Part shown: in pieces, positions 1-6,552 of the stretch
Numbering within the stretch: position 1 is the stretch's first letter
Layout: every line of letters starts with the position of its first letter
From: Deltaproteobacteria bacterium
Lineage (GTDB): Bacteria; Desulfobacterota; DSM-4660; Desulfatiglandales; HGW-15
Direction: 5' to 3'
Length of the DNA stretch: 24,505 nucleotides
Assembly: GCA_019308985.1 (NCBI GenBank)
Contig: JAFDHB010000038.1
Coordinates: 1-24,505 of the forward strand
The notes under the pieces: model-generated
Database searches by the model: none
Told to the model about the DNA's origin: nothing
What the model saw: the letters and a program-made list of their open reading frames with translations, nothing else
Made by a program: the position numbers and the translations under genes

Positions 1-6
1 GATTTG

Positions 7-34
7 TTTCAGGTTTCGATTTTCGGATTTCGAA
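7..34. repeat. Heptad repeat, TTTCNNN x4
   Basis: Four consecutive 7-nt units begin at 7, 14, 21 and 28. Each starts with TTTC followed by three variable bases (AGG, GAT, GGA, GAA). No gene is supported here. It is the first of several blocks in the window that share the 7-nt period but have different invariant cores. Confidence 0.7.
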
Positions 35-80
35 ATTGTTTTTCTCGAAACGCCTGAACGGGTATAACCTTTTCAATTCT

Positions 81-97
81 CACCGGCATAGCCGGTG
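81..97. repeat. Perfect inverted repeat, 7-bp arms
   Basis: CACCGGC and GCCGGTG flank a 3-nt ATA loop, giving a compact GC-rich hairpin. No T-tract follows on either strand, so it is not an obvious terminator. It could be a REP-like palindrome or an operator. Only one copy is seen in the window. Confidence 0.5.
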
Positions 98-189
98 GAT
101 TAGTACCGATTTAAAGGCCTATCACTACCTTCTCAGCCTTCAGAGACTTTTTGCCATGTTCGAGAACAGGCTGGGATTTGGAATTGAAG

Positions 190-210
190 GTTCAAAGTTC
201 AGGGTTCAAG
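190..210. repeat. Heptad repeat, GTTCANN x3
   Basis: Three consecutive 7-nt units read GTTCAAA, GTTCAGG and GTTCAAG. The period matches the blocks at 7-34 and 242-346, but the invariant core differs. Confidence 0.6.
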
Positions 211-241
211 CAGCAACGACCTCATCGCTCATTCCCCCACG

Positions 242-346
242 GTCCTCGGTCGGCTGTCGGCTGTCATTTGTCCTCGGTCATCAGTCTGCCGTCCACAGTC
301 GTTGGTCCACGGTCACTGGTCGTCGGTCATCTGTTGCTGGTTACTC
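242..346. repeat. Heptad repeat, GTCNNNN x13 plus 2 GTT units
   Basis: GTC recurs exactly every 7 nt, from 242 to 326 (13 units). Two further units beginning GTT follow at 333 and 340. The four bases between cores vary freely (CTCG, GGCT, ATTT, ATCA, TGCC, CACA and others). This is a degenerate tandem array, not a simple repeat. Open frames across it are by-products of the repeat and have no gene-like features. It lies upstream of the promoter of the SpeD-like gene. Confidence 0.85.
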
Positions 347-380
347 CTAACTCGTCACTTCTTGCTCTTTACGATTTTTA

Positions 381-408
381 TTGACAAATCGCCAAAAAAT
401 ACTATGTT
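381..408 (+). promoter_or_regulatory. Sigma70-type promoter for the SpeD-like gene
   Basis: A perfect -35 TTGACA (381-386) and a -10 TATGTT (403-408) are separated by 16 nt. Transcription would start near 415, leaving a leader of about 118 nt before the ATG at 534. A strong AAAGGAGGG ribosome site lies just upstream of that ATG. I recognise no known riboswitch in the leader. Confidence 0.6.
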
Positions 409-533
409 AGAAGATTTCGAATCGGGTTTTCTTTTGGAATCGTTCCCAGTGGACAGGAGACAGAAGGGGCGTTGCGGTTTCTTTGGTTTGAGGGAAATCT
501 TTGGAGTTTCGAGAGAAAGGAGGGTAGGCAAGC

Positions 534-917
534 ATGGAAACAAGGGCTGCAATAAAACAAGATGCCTCCCCCTGGGGACTGCTTGCGAGTCTTGACCTTT
601 ACGGCTGCAATCCAGAGACCATCAGGAACCCGGAAAAGATAAGGCTCTACGTTGTGAAGCTCTGTGACCTCATCGGAATGAAGCGGTTCGGCGAGTGCCA
701 GGTGGTCCACTTCGGCAAGGACAAGCGGGTCGAAGGCTATTCCATGATCCAGTTCATCGAGACTTCTCTGATTTCGGGGCATTTTTCAAACTTCTCCAAC
801 TCAGCCTACATAGACGTGTTCAGTTGTACCATTTATGATCCTGAGCTCCTGGCCCGGTTTACCAAGGCTTATTTCGAGGCGGAATCCGTCAGGATCCATA
901 CCACTGAGAGATATTGA
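534..917 (+). CDS. Divergent S-adenosylmethionine-decarboxylase-like (SpeD-fold) protein
   Basis: This 127-aa protein has the length and layout of class 1b prokaryotic AdoMet decarboxylases, which self-cleave at a serine to make a pyruvoyl cofactor. An early DLYGCN (21-26) matches the family N-terminus. S70, S78, H83 and C98 sit at exactly the spacing of the T. maritima residues S55, S63 (pyruvoyl-forming), H68 and C83. The usual ESHxxIHTWPE stretch, however, reads ETSLISGHFSN. The Glu before the processing Ser, the His after it and the Trp-Pro-Glu are all gone. I infer a self-processing enzyme with an altered substrate pocket, perhaps an amino-acid decarboxylase as described for neofunctionalised SpeD homologues. 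No speE or other polyamine gene is adjacent. The start is well supported by AAAGGAGGG. It appears to be a single-gene unit. Confidence 0.75.
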   Translation: METRAAIKQDASPWGLLASLDLYGCNPETIRNPEKIRLYVVKLCDLIGMKRFGECQVVHFGKDKRVEGYSMIQFIETSLISGHFSNFSNSAYIDVFSCTIYDPELLARFTKAYFEAESVRIHTTERY

Positions 918-1356
918 ACAGGAGTGTTGCTCATGTGCCCTCAGGCATTCCCACGCGTGGGGGCGGAGATCACCCTGAAACACTTGGGAACAAAAATAGC
1001 TTGACACCACCAGGACATTCCTTTAGCCTGCCATTCTAACCTAGGTTCCGACAGCCGCAGCTTGTGACATCTCCGACATGGCGCGGCTTTTTGATGGACT
1101 CTTTTGGAAAACCCTTGCGTTGCGAGCGTCCCCATGGCCGGAATCTGAAAGGGCTGAATAGCAGAGACAATGCAACATGGCAAGGAGCATTTATAGCCGT
1201 TATCAGCCCTGCCTGGTAGCGGCTGTTTTTTGGGAAATTCCTCCTGACCAGCCGGCAGTCCGATGGCCTTCAAGGAGTGCTGCATGCCAGGGGTGCTTCC
1301 CAGTCGGTCCTAACCCCCATTGATAACCTTAAGCTCACCAAACAAAAGGAGGCATC
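918..1356. other. Intergenic region, no supported gene
   Basis: About 440 nt separate the SpeD-like gene from trpB2. It contains a 12-nt perfect palindrome, CCCACGCGTGGG, at 950-961. A TTGACA at 1001-1006 has a weak TAGCCT 17 nt downstream (1024-1029), which is a poor promoter candidate for trpB2. A 114-codon minus-strand frame crosses most of it, but I see no ribosome site or recognisable family. I see no known RNA. Confidence 0.4.
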
Positions 1357-2745
1357 ATGAAGATCAAGAAAATCTTTTTGCCGGAATCTGAATTGCCCCG
1401 TCAATGGTACAACATCCTGCCCGATCTCCCCGACCCCATGGAACCCCCTCTCCATCCCGGTACCGGCAATCCCGTGGGACCTGATGACCTCGCTCCCATC
1501 TTTCCGATGCAGCTCATCGAGCAAGAGGTCAGTCAGGAAAGATACCTAGACATACCGGAAGAGATCCTGGAGAAATACCTCATATGGCGGCCGACCCCCC
1601 TTTACAGGGCCTTCAACCTTGAAGAGTACCTGGGCACCCCTGCCAAGATCTACTTCAAGAATGAAGGCGTAAGTCCCGCTGGAAGCCACAAGCCCAACAC
1701 GGCCCTGGCACAGGCTTACTACAACAAGATTGCCGGCACGAAGAGGATAACGACCGAGACAGGGGCGGGACAGTGGGGTAGCGCCCTTGCCATGTGCTGC
1801 GCCCTTTTCGGCCTCGAGTGCAAGGTCTTCATGGTAAAGGTCAGCTATGATCAGAAGCCCTACCGCAGGATCATGATGGAAACCTGGGGAGCCAACTGCG
1901 TGCCTAGCCCCAGCCCGGAGACAAAGGCCGGACGGGCGATCCTTGAGAAGGACCCGGACTCTCCCGGCAGCCTTGGCATTGCCATCAGCGAAGCGGTCGA
2001 GGCAGCTGTGATGGATGAGCACTCCAAGTACTCCCTCGGCAGCGTGCTGAACCACGTCCTGCTGCACCAAACCGTCAACGGGCTTGAATGCCAGAAACAG
2101 ATGGAAATCGCCGGTGATTATCCCGATGTCATAATAGGATGCGCCGGTGGTGGAAGTAATTTCGCGGGCATGGCCCTCCCTTTTGTGAGAGATAAGATAA
2201 ACGGAAAGGATATAGACATAATCGCCGTTGAGCCGATGTCCTGTCCCACCATGACCAGGGGACCATTTGCCTATGACTTCGGCGACACGGTACAGATGAC
2301 CCCACTTCTACCCATGCACACGCTGGGTCACACCTTCGTGCCCGCCCCGATACACGCCGGTGGTCTGAGATATCACGGGATGGCGCCCATAGTGAGCCAG
2401 CTCCTCCTGAGTAATCTCATAAGGGCCGAGGCCATCCCACAGCTGGAGACCTTCCAGGCAGGGATCACCCTGGCGAGGACAGAGGGATTTATCAGCGCCC
2501 CGGAGACAGACCACGCGGTAGCCGTAGCCATTCGCGAGGCAATCAAGGCAAAGGAGGAAGGCAAGGAAAAGGTTATCCTCTTCAACTGGAGCGGGCATGG
2601 ACTCGTGGACATGGCGGCCTACGAGGCCTATATCCAGGGCAAGCTGTCAGACCACGCCCTGCCGGAGGAAGAGATTCACAGGGCCCTGGGAGACATAGAC
2701 CCCCTGCCCAAGCCCAAGCAATACAAGAAAGGGGCTATCTCCTGA
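1357..2745 (+). CDS. trpB: TrpB2-type tryptophan synthase beta chain (PLP enzyme)
   Basis: This 462-aa protein is a fold-type II PLP enzyme that condenses indole with L-serine to make tryptophan. The cofactor lysine is K112 in AGSHKPNTA, and the phosphate-binding loop is GGGSNF near 264-269. The length and the extra N-terminal segment place it in the TrpB2 group, which usually acts without a TrpA partner and is thought to salvage free indole. No trpA or other trp gene is adjacent. Instead it heads a cluster with indolepyruvate oxidoreductase, so a link to indole or aromatic amino acid metabolism is plausible but inferred. The start is fixed by AAAGGAGG about 7 nt upstream. The stop is followed by 113 nt before the next gene. 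Confidence 0.9.
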   Translation: MKIKKIFLPESELPRQWYNILPDLPDPMEPPLHPGTGNPVGPDDLAPIFPMQLIEQEVSQERYLDIPEEILEKYLIWRPTPLYRAFNLEEYLGTPAKIYFKNEGVSPAGSHKPNTALAQAYYNKIAGTKRITTETGAGQWGSALAMCCALFGLECKVFMVKVSYDQKPYRRIMMETWGANCVPSPSPETKAGRAILEKDPDSPGSLGIAISEAVEAAVMDEHSKYSLGSVLNHVLLHQTVNGLECQKQMEIAGDYPDVIIGCAGGGSNFAGMALPFVRDKINGKDIDIIAVEPMSCPTMTRGPFAYDFGDTVQMTPLLPMHTLGHTFVPAPIHAGGLRYHGMAPIVSQLLLSNLIRAEAIPQLETFQAGITLARTEGFISAPETDHAVAVAIREAIKAKEEGKEKVILFNWSGHGLVDMAAYEAYIQGKLSDHALPEEEIHRALGDIDPLPKPKQYKKGAIS

Positions 2746-2783
2746 ACGGCCACCATCCGGTCCTTTACAAATGATCCTAAGGG

Positions 2784-2810
2784 GGTCCCGGGGGATAGCC
2801 ACCCAGGACC
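2784..2810 (+). other. Hairpin after trpB2
   Basis: GGTCCCGGG and CCCAGGACC pair with one C-A mismatch around a 9-nt loop. The downstream sequence is pyrimidine-rich (TCTTGGCTCC) but lacks a clean T-run. It may be a weak attenuator or an mRNA-processing hairpin between trpB2 and the ior genes. Confidence 0.3.
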
Positions 2811-2858
2811 TCTTGGCTCCTTTCCCGTGCAACCAGGAAAAAAGGGGAAGGAAAAACA

Positions 2859-3173
2859 ATGCCCGGTTGTCAGGAAGGAATTCATGTCATGGCTACGCAC
2901 AAAGGAAACACACCGCCAGGGGAAGACTTCCAGATCCGTTGCCCTCGGCTGGGCCACATGATATCTTTTTCTTATTGCCAGCGGGAAAACATGGGACTTC
3001 CCTGTTTCAAGACCCTTGATTGCTGGTTCCGGCACTTTGCGGTTGAAGACTATCTTCGAGGCCGGTTGTCACAGGAAGAGTGGGAGAAAGCCTTTGGGAA
3101 ACCAAGGACCCCCAAGGTCCTCTCGCTTGTAGAGCTGATCGAAGAGGCGAAAAAGAGGAACGGATCATCATGA
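2859..3173 (+). CDS. Small conserved Cys-containing protein of unknown function
   Basis: This 104-aa soluble protein has a central run with four cysteines: RCPRLGHMISFSYC, then LPC, then LDCW. It looks like a small metal-binding or zinc-ribbon-like module followed by a helical, charged C-terminus. I know of similar small proteins (CPRLGH...LPCFKTLDCW) in Desulfobacterota but not of a function. Two starts are possible: ATG 2859 after AAGGGGAAGGA, or ATG 2889 after AGGAAGGA, which would drop ten residues. The gene ends in an ATGA overlap with iorA, so the two are translationally coupled. A role in assembling or serving the iron-sulfur enzyme IorAB is a guess from position only. Confidence 0.75.
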   Translation: MPGCQEGIHVMATHKGNTPPGEDFQIRCPRLGHMISFSYCQRENMGLPCFKTLDCWFRHFAVEDYLRGRLSQEEWEKAFGKPRTPKVLSLVELIEEAKKRNGSS

Positions 3174-5035
3174 AAGAAGAGATACTCCTTGGAAACGGCG
3201 CCATAGCCCTGGGCCTGGTCGAATCAGGATGCCAGGTGGTCACATCATATCCTGGGACACCCAGTTCCGAGATACTTCCGGAGGTCGTCCGCTTCGTGAA
3301 AAGGGAAGGCCTCAACACCTATGTAGAATGGTCCACAAATGAAAAGGTGGCCCTGGACACGGCCTTTGCCGCCGCCATAACAGGTAAGAGGGCCGCCTGC
3401 TGCATGAAGCAGGTGGGGCTCAACGTTGCCGCCGATTCCCTGATGAGCTCCGCCTATCTCGGCACGGTAGGAGGCCTTGTAATCATCTCCTGCGACGATC
3501 CCGGACCCCACTCGAGCCAGACCGAACAGGACACCAGGTTCATGGCCCGCCTGGCAAAGGTACCGGTCTTTGATCCCTCTTCCCCTAGGGAGGCTAGGAG
3601 GATGGTCCTGGCTGCCATGGACCTCTCCGAGGAATTCAAGGTCCCTGTGGTGCTGAGGCCGGCCATACGCGTCTGCCACGGGAGGCAGAATATCGCCCCG
3701 AAGGAAAGGATCGAGGCCAATGTGAAGCGGGGAAAGTTCGAAAAGGATCCTACGAGATGGGCGGCTACGCCCAATTTCCGCCTCATGCTCCACAAGGAGC
3801 TGAACGAGAAGCTCAAAAAGATCGCAAAAAAGTTTGAGGGTCTTGATGAGTTCAACAGGCGCAATCTCGAACCCGGGCGACGATCCCAGATTGGAATCAT
3901 AGCCGGGGGAGTTCCCTACGCGGTCGTCCGGGATATCTTCATGGAAAAAGAACGCAATGATATCCCCTTGCTGAAGCTCGGGACCCCGTACCCCTTCCCT
4001 GAGGGCCTGGTACGACCCTTTATGTCCCAATGCGATAAGGTTCTTGTCCTGGAAGAGACCGACTCTCTTATAGAATATCTCTTGGGGGAGCGGGAGAAGG
4101 TCATGGGCCGACTCTCAGGCCATGTCCCGTCTCAAGGAGAACTCATACCCGATGTGATCTACGGCATAGTGGATGACGTGTTGACGGAACTCCGCCTCCC
4201 TCCCTTAGGCCGGGAAAGGGATCCCAGAGCCGTCGAACTGGTTGAGGGGCTCCAGATTCCGAGTCGCAGGCCCACCCTATGTGCCGGGTGTCCCCATAGG
4301 GCGGCCTTTTTTGCCATAAGGAAGTCCACTCCAAAGGCCATTTTCACCTCTGACATCGGCTGTTATACCCTGGGGATCAACATGGGCGCGGTTGATACCT
4401 GCCTGGACATGGGAGCTGCTATAACCATGGCTGCCGGCTTTTACCAGTCCTTCTCCCAGGACCACAAGGAACAGCCCATTGTAGCCACCATAGGAGACTC
4501 TACCTTCTTCCACTCGGGCACTCCTGGACTCCTGAACGCCGTCTATAATGATGCAAGGTTCATACTGGTCATCCTGGACAACCTGACCACGGCCATGACA
4601 GGCATGCAGCCGACGCCCGCCCTTGGGATAAGGGCCGATGGGAGCAAGGGCAAAGAAATATCCCTGGAAAGGATCGTTGCAGGTTGCGGGGTCGATTACA
4701 TCGAAGTGCTCGACCCCTATGACATGGAGAACATGGTAAAATCCCTGAAAAAGGCCTCTGAGTACATCCGTGAACCTGAAGGAGGTATAGCGGTCATTAT
4801 TGCGCGGCACCCTTGCGTCATTGCTTACAGGGACCAGGCCATACCCGTGAAAAAAAGGGTGGTCATCACGGATGACTGCGTGGAGTGTAACCTTTGTCTC
4901 GAGCGTTTTGAGTGTCCTGCCCTTTACCATGATGAGGACTTGGGACGTGCCAACATAAACGAGCAGGCCTGCACACTGTGCGGTGTGTGCCTTCAGGTCT
5001 GCCCCAAGGGAGCTATCGTGGAGGCTGAGCAGTAG
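3170..5035 (+). CDS. iorA: Indolepyruvate:ferredoxin oxidoreductase, alpha subunit
   Basis: IorA (621 aa) is the TPP- and iron-sulfur-containing large subunit that oxidatively decarboxylates indolepyruvate and other aryl pyruvates to aryl-acetyl-CoA while reducing ferredoxin. The N-terminus carries the family motif SYPGTPSSE. LCAGCPHR lies near residue 369, and the TPP-binding segment GDSTFFHSG begins near 442. The C-terminus (about 568-612) is a two-cluster ferredoxin domain with CxxCxxCx5CP and CxxCxxCx3CP. The frame is open 30 codons further upstream, but the family N-terminus, MKEEILLGNGA, begins at 3170. That ATG overlaps the previous stop as ATGA, so 3170 is the start. It is a cytoplasmic anaerobic enzyme that works with IorB. 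Confidence 0.95.
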   Translation: MKEEILLGNGAIALGLVESGCQVVTSYPGTPSSEILPEVVRFVKREGLNTYVEWSTNEKVALDTAFAAAITGKRAACCMKQVGLNVAADSLMSSAYLGTVGGLVIISCDDPGPHSSQTEQDTRFMARLAKVPVFDPSSPREARRMVLAAMDLSEEFKVPVVLRPAIRVCHGRQNIAPKERIEANVKRGKFEKDPTRWAATPNFRLMLHKELNEKLKKIAKKFEGLDEFNRRNLEPGRRSQIGIIAGGVPYAVVRDIFMEKERNDIPLLKLGTPYPFPEGLVRPFMSQCDKVLVLEETDSLIEYLLGEREKVMGRLSGHVPSQGELIPDVIYGIVDDVLTELRLPPLGRERDPRAVELVEGLQIPSRRPTLCAGCPHRAAFFAIRKSTPKAIFTSDIGCYTLGINMGAVDTCLDMGAAITMAAGFYQSFSQDHKEQPIVATIGDSTFFHSGTPGLLNAVYNDARFILVILDNLTTAMTGMQPTPALGIRADGSKGKEISLERIVAGCGVDYIEVLDPYDMENMVKSLKKASEYIREPEGGIAVIIARHPCVIAYRDQAIPVKKRVVITDDCVECNLCLERFECPALYHDEDLGRANINEQACTLCGVCLQVCPKGAIVEAEQ

Positions 5036-5607
5036 TGATGGAACCCGTAAACATCGTCATTTGCGGCTTGGGCGGCCAGGGAGTGCTCTTTATGGCCAGG
5101 ATCCTGGCCCAGACCGCCCTTGAAAAAGGGCTCAACGTCATTGGAGCTGAGACCCACGGAATGGCCCAGAGGGGTGGATCCGTCATTTCGCACCTGCGCA
5201 TCGGGGACCTCGAAAGCTCATTGGTCAGGGCCGGTTCTGCCCATATCCTTTTCTCCCTGGAAGTGAACGAGGCCTATCGTAACCTACCCTACCTGACCCC
5301 AGGGGGGAGAATATACGTGGATGCCGATGAAGGTGCTTTCCCCAGGGACGAAGTGAAGGCCTTCCTCGAGGAAAAGGGGATCTTCTATCACAGTTTTCCC
5401 GCATCGCGCCGTGCCAGGGAATTGGGTTCTCCCCTTTCTTCCAACCTGGCCCTGCTGGGTTACTTCTCCTCCCTTGGGGAAGGACCACTTTTCCATGACG
5501 AACTGAGAAGGACCATCGAAAAGCTCAGTCCGGAAAGATTCCGGGAGGACAACCTCAAGCTCTTTGACGCAGGGTTCAAATGGCGCGACCAAAGGGTGGA
5601 ACACTGA
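5035..5607 (+). CDS. iorB: Indolepyruvate:ferredoxin oxidoreductase, beta subunit
   Basis: The 190-aa protein is the gamma-domain (pyruvate-oxidoreductase type) small subunit that pairs with IorA. The N-terminal VICGLGGQGVL loop and the later GAETHGMAQRGGS are typical. The GTG at 5035 overlaps the last base of the iorA stop. An ATG directly follows at 5038, and either could initiate from the GGAGG at 5020-5024. Length and content are normal. The 3' end overlaps the next gene by 28 nt, which indicates a single transcript from the small Cys protein gene through the nucleotidyltransferase. Confidence 0.93.
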   Translation: MMEPVNIVICGLGGQGVLFMARILAQTALEKGLNVIGAETHGMAQRGGSVISHLRIGDLESSLVRAGSAHILFSLEVNEAYRNLPYLTPGGRIYVDADEGAFPRDEVKAFLEEKGIFYHSFPASRRARELGSPLSSNLALLGYFSSLGEGPLFHDELRRTIEKLSPERFREDNLKLFDAGFKWRDQRVEH

Positions 5608-6230
5608 GAAAGGTCGCCGGCCTCATCCTGGCCGCCGGGGCATCTACCAGGATCGGAGCTCCCAAACAGTTGCTTCCTGCTGGCGACACATGCATCCTTG
5701 ATCTCGTGCTCAAGGAAGCCCTCGATTCAAATCTCCACAGGGTATATCTCGTCCTCGGGTATGAATCGGACAGGATAATGGCCCGGCTACGTACTGACCC
5801 CCATCACTCGAAGCTGAGCATAGTAGAAAACCCCGCCTATAAGCAGGGGATGAGCACTTCTATCATCGCGGGGCTGTCTCTGGCGGAGACCCTTTACGGG
5901 GATATCATGATAATCCTGGCTGATATGCCTTTCGTCAACAGGGAGGTAATCAACCGGCTCCTTCACAGTTACCTCCATTCCGGCCTGCCCCTTGGAGCGG
6001 TAAAGGTCGGAGGCAAGCGATCCCATCCCGTGATAGTAAACCGGGTCTTTTACGGAGACCTGCATAGGCTCAAGGGTGACGTCGGTGCCAGGGGGCTTTT
6101 CAGGAAATTTCCTGATCGAGTCTTTCTCCTTGAGGTGGATGAGGGCCCTTATGACATGGACATCGATACCATGGAAGATTATGAAAAATTTCGTGAATAC
6201 ATAAAGAACCACTCACGGGAGCGGGGATGA
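5580..6230 (+). CDS. MocA/MobA-like nucleotidyltransferase
   Basis: This 216-aa protein is a GT-A-fold NTP transferase of the molybdenum-cofactor cytidylyl/guanylyltransferase type. Visible motifs are AGLILAAGASTRIG with APKQLLP (nucleotide binding), ADMPFV (metal-binding Asp), KGDVGARGLF and the C-terminal DIDTMEDYEKF. The GDxGAR and DIDTxEDY pattern favours MocA-like enzymes, which attach CMP to molybdopterin for xanthine-dehydrogenase-family enzymes, over MobA. No molybdoenzyme is in the window. The start lies inside iorB (28-nt overlap). There is no alternative ATG, GTG or TTG close to the conserved AGLILAAG. It is the last gene of the cluster. Confidence 0.8.
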   Translation: MARPKGGTLRKVAGLILAAGASTRIGAPKQLLPAGDTCILDLVLKEALDSNLHRVYLVLGYESDRIMARLRTDPHHSKLSIVENPAYKQGMSTSIIAGLSLAETLYGDIMIILADMPFVNREVINRLLHSYLHSGLPLGAVKVGGKRSHPVIVNRVFYGDLHRLKGDVGARGLFRKFPDRVFLLEVDEGPYDMDIDTMEDYEKFREYIKNHSRERG

Positions 6231-6248
6231 GCTCTTGCCTTGATATTC

Positions 6249-6311
6249 CCCCCCTGAAATAACGCATATACTTGGCTTGACCATATCCAGAAACGCCCTG
6301 GAACAGGACGT
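6249..6311 (-). repeat. Stray 63-nt comEC fragment
   Basis: This stretch matches 11987-12049 inside comEC at 60 of 63 positions and in the same orientation. Read on the minus strand it encodes the same 21 residues (TSCSRAFLD...ICVISGG). All three differences are synonymous (GCG/GCC, TTT/TTC, AAG/AAA). Neither flank resembles comEC. The rest of 6231-6552 shows no gene I can support. Confidence 0.85.
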
Positions 6312-6552
6312 TACGGATATTACAGCAATGTGTCTCGACGCAAGCGAAAAAAGAGCGATCAGGACGAATTGATACCCTCTGTTTTGGAGCCGGATGGAAC
6401 ATCTAAGGAATAAAGGTCCTATCAGTAAGAAACACCTCATCAGACTGATTCGCCATAGCCTTCAAACTCCTGATTGACTTTTGGCAGCCTGACTCCCGAC
6501 AAAGCTCTGCCGCCCGCCGGAGCAAAATGGAGGCCAGTCGGATGCAGGGGGA

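Noticed and set aside
36..595. Open frames of 77-104 codons across the first 600 nt
   Set aside because: They run through the heptad repeats in all frames, lack ribosome sites and match no family. The reading frames are a side effect of the repeats.
950..961. CCCACGCGTGGG palindrome resembling the core of type I-E CRISPR repeats
   Set aside because: There is only one copy, nothing similar about 61 nt further on, and no cas genes in the window.
941..1285. 114-codon minus-strand frame upstream of trpB2
   Set aside because: No ribosome site, no recognisable domain and odd composition. Kept as intergenic.
3080..3169. Upstream extension of iorA
   Set aside because: It overlaps the small Cys protein in another frame, and the family N-terminus begins at 3170 with an ATGA coupling.
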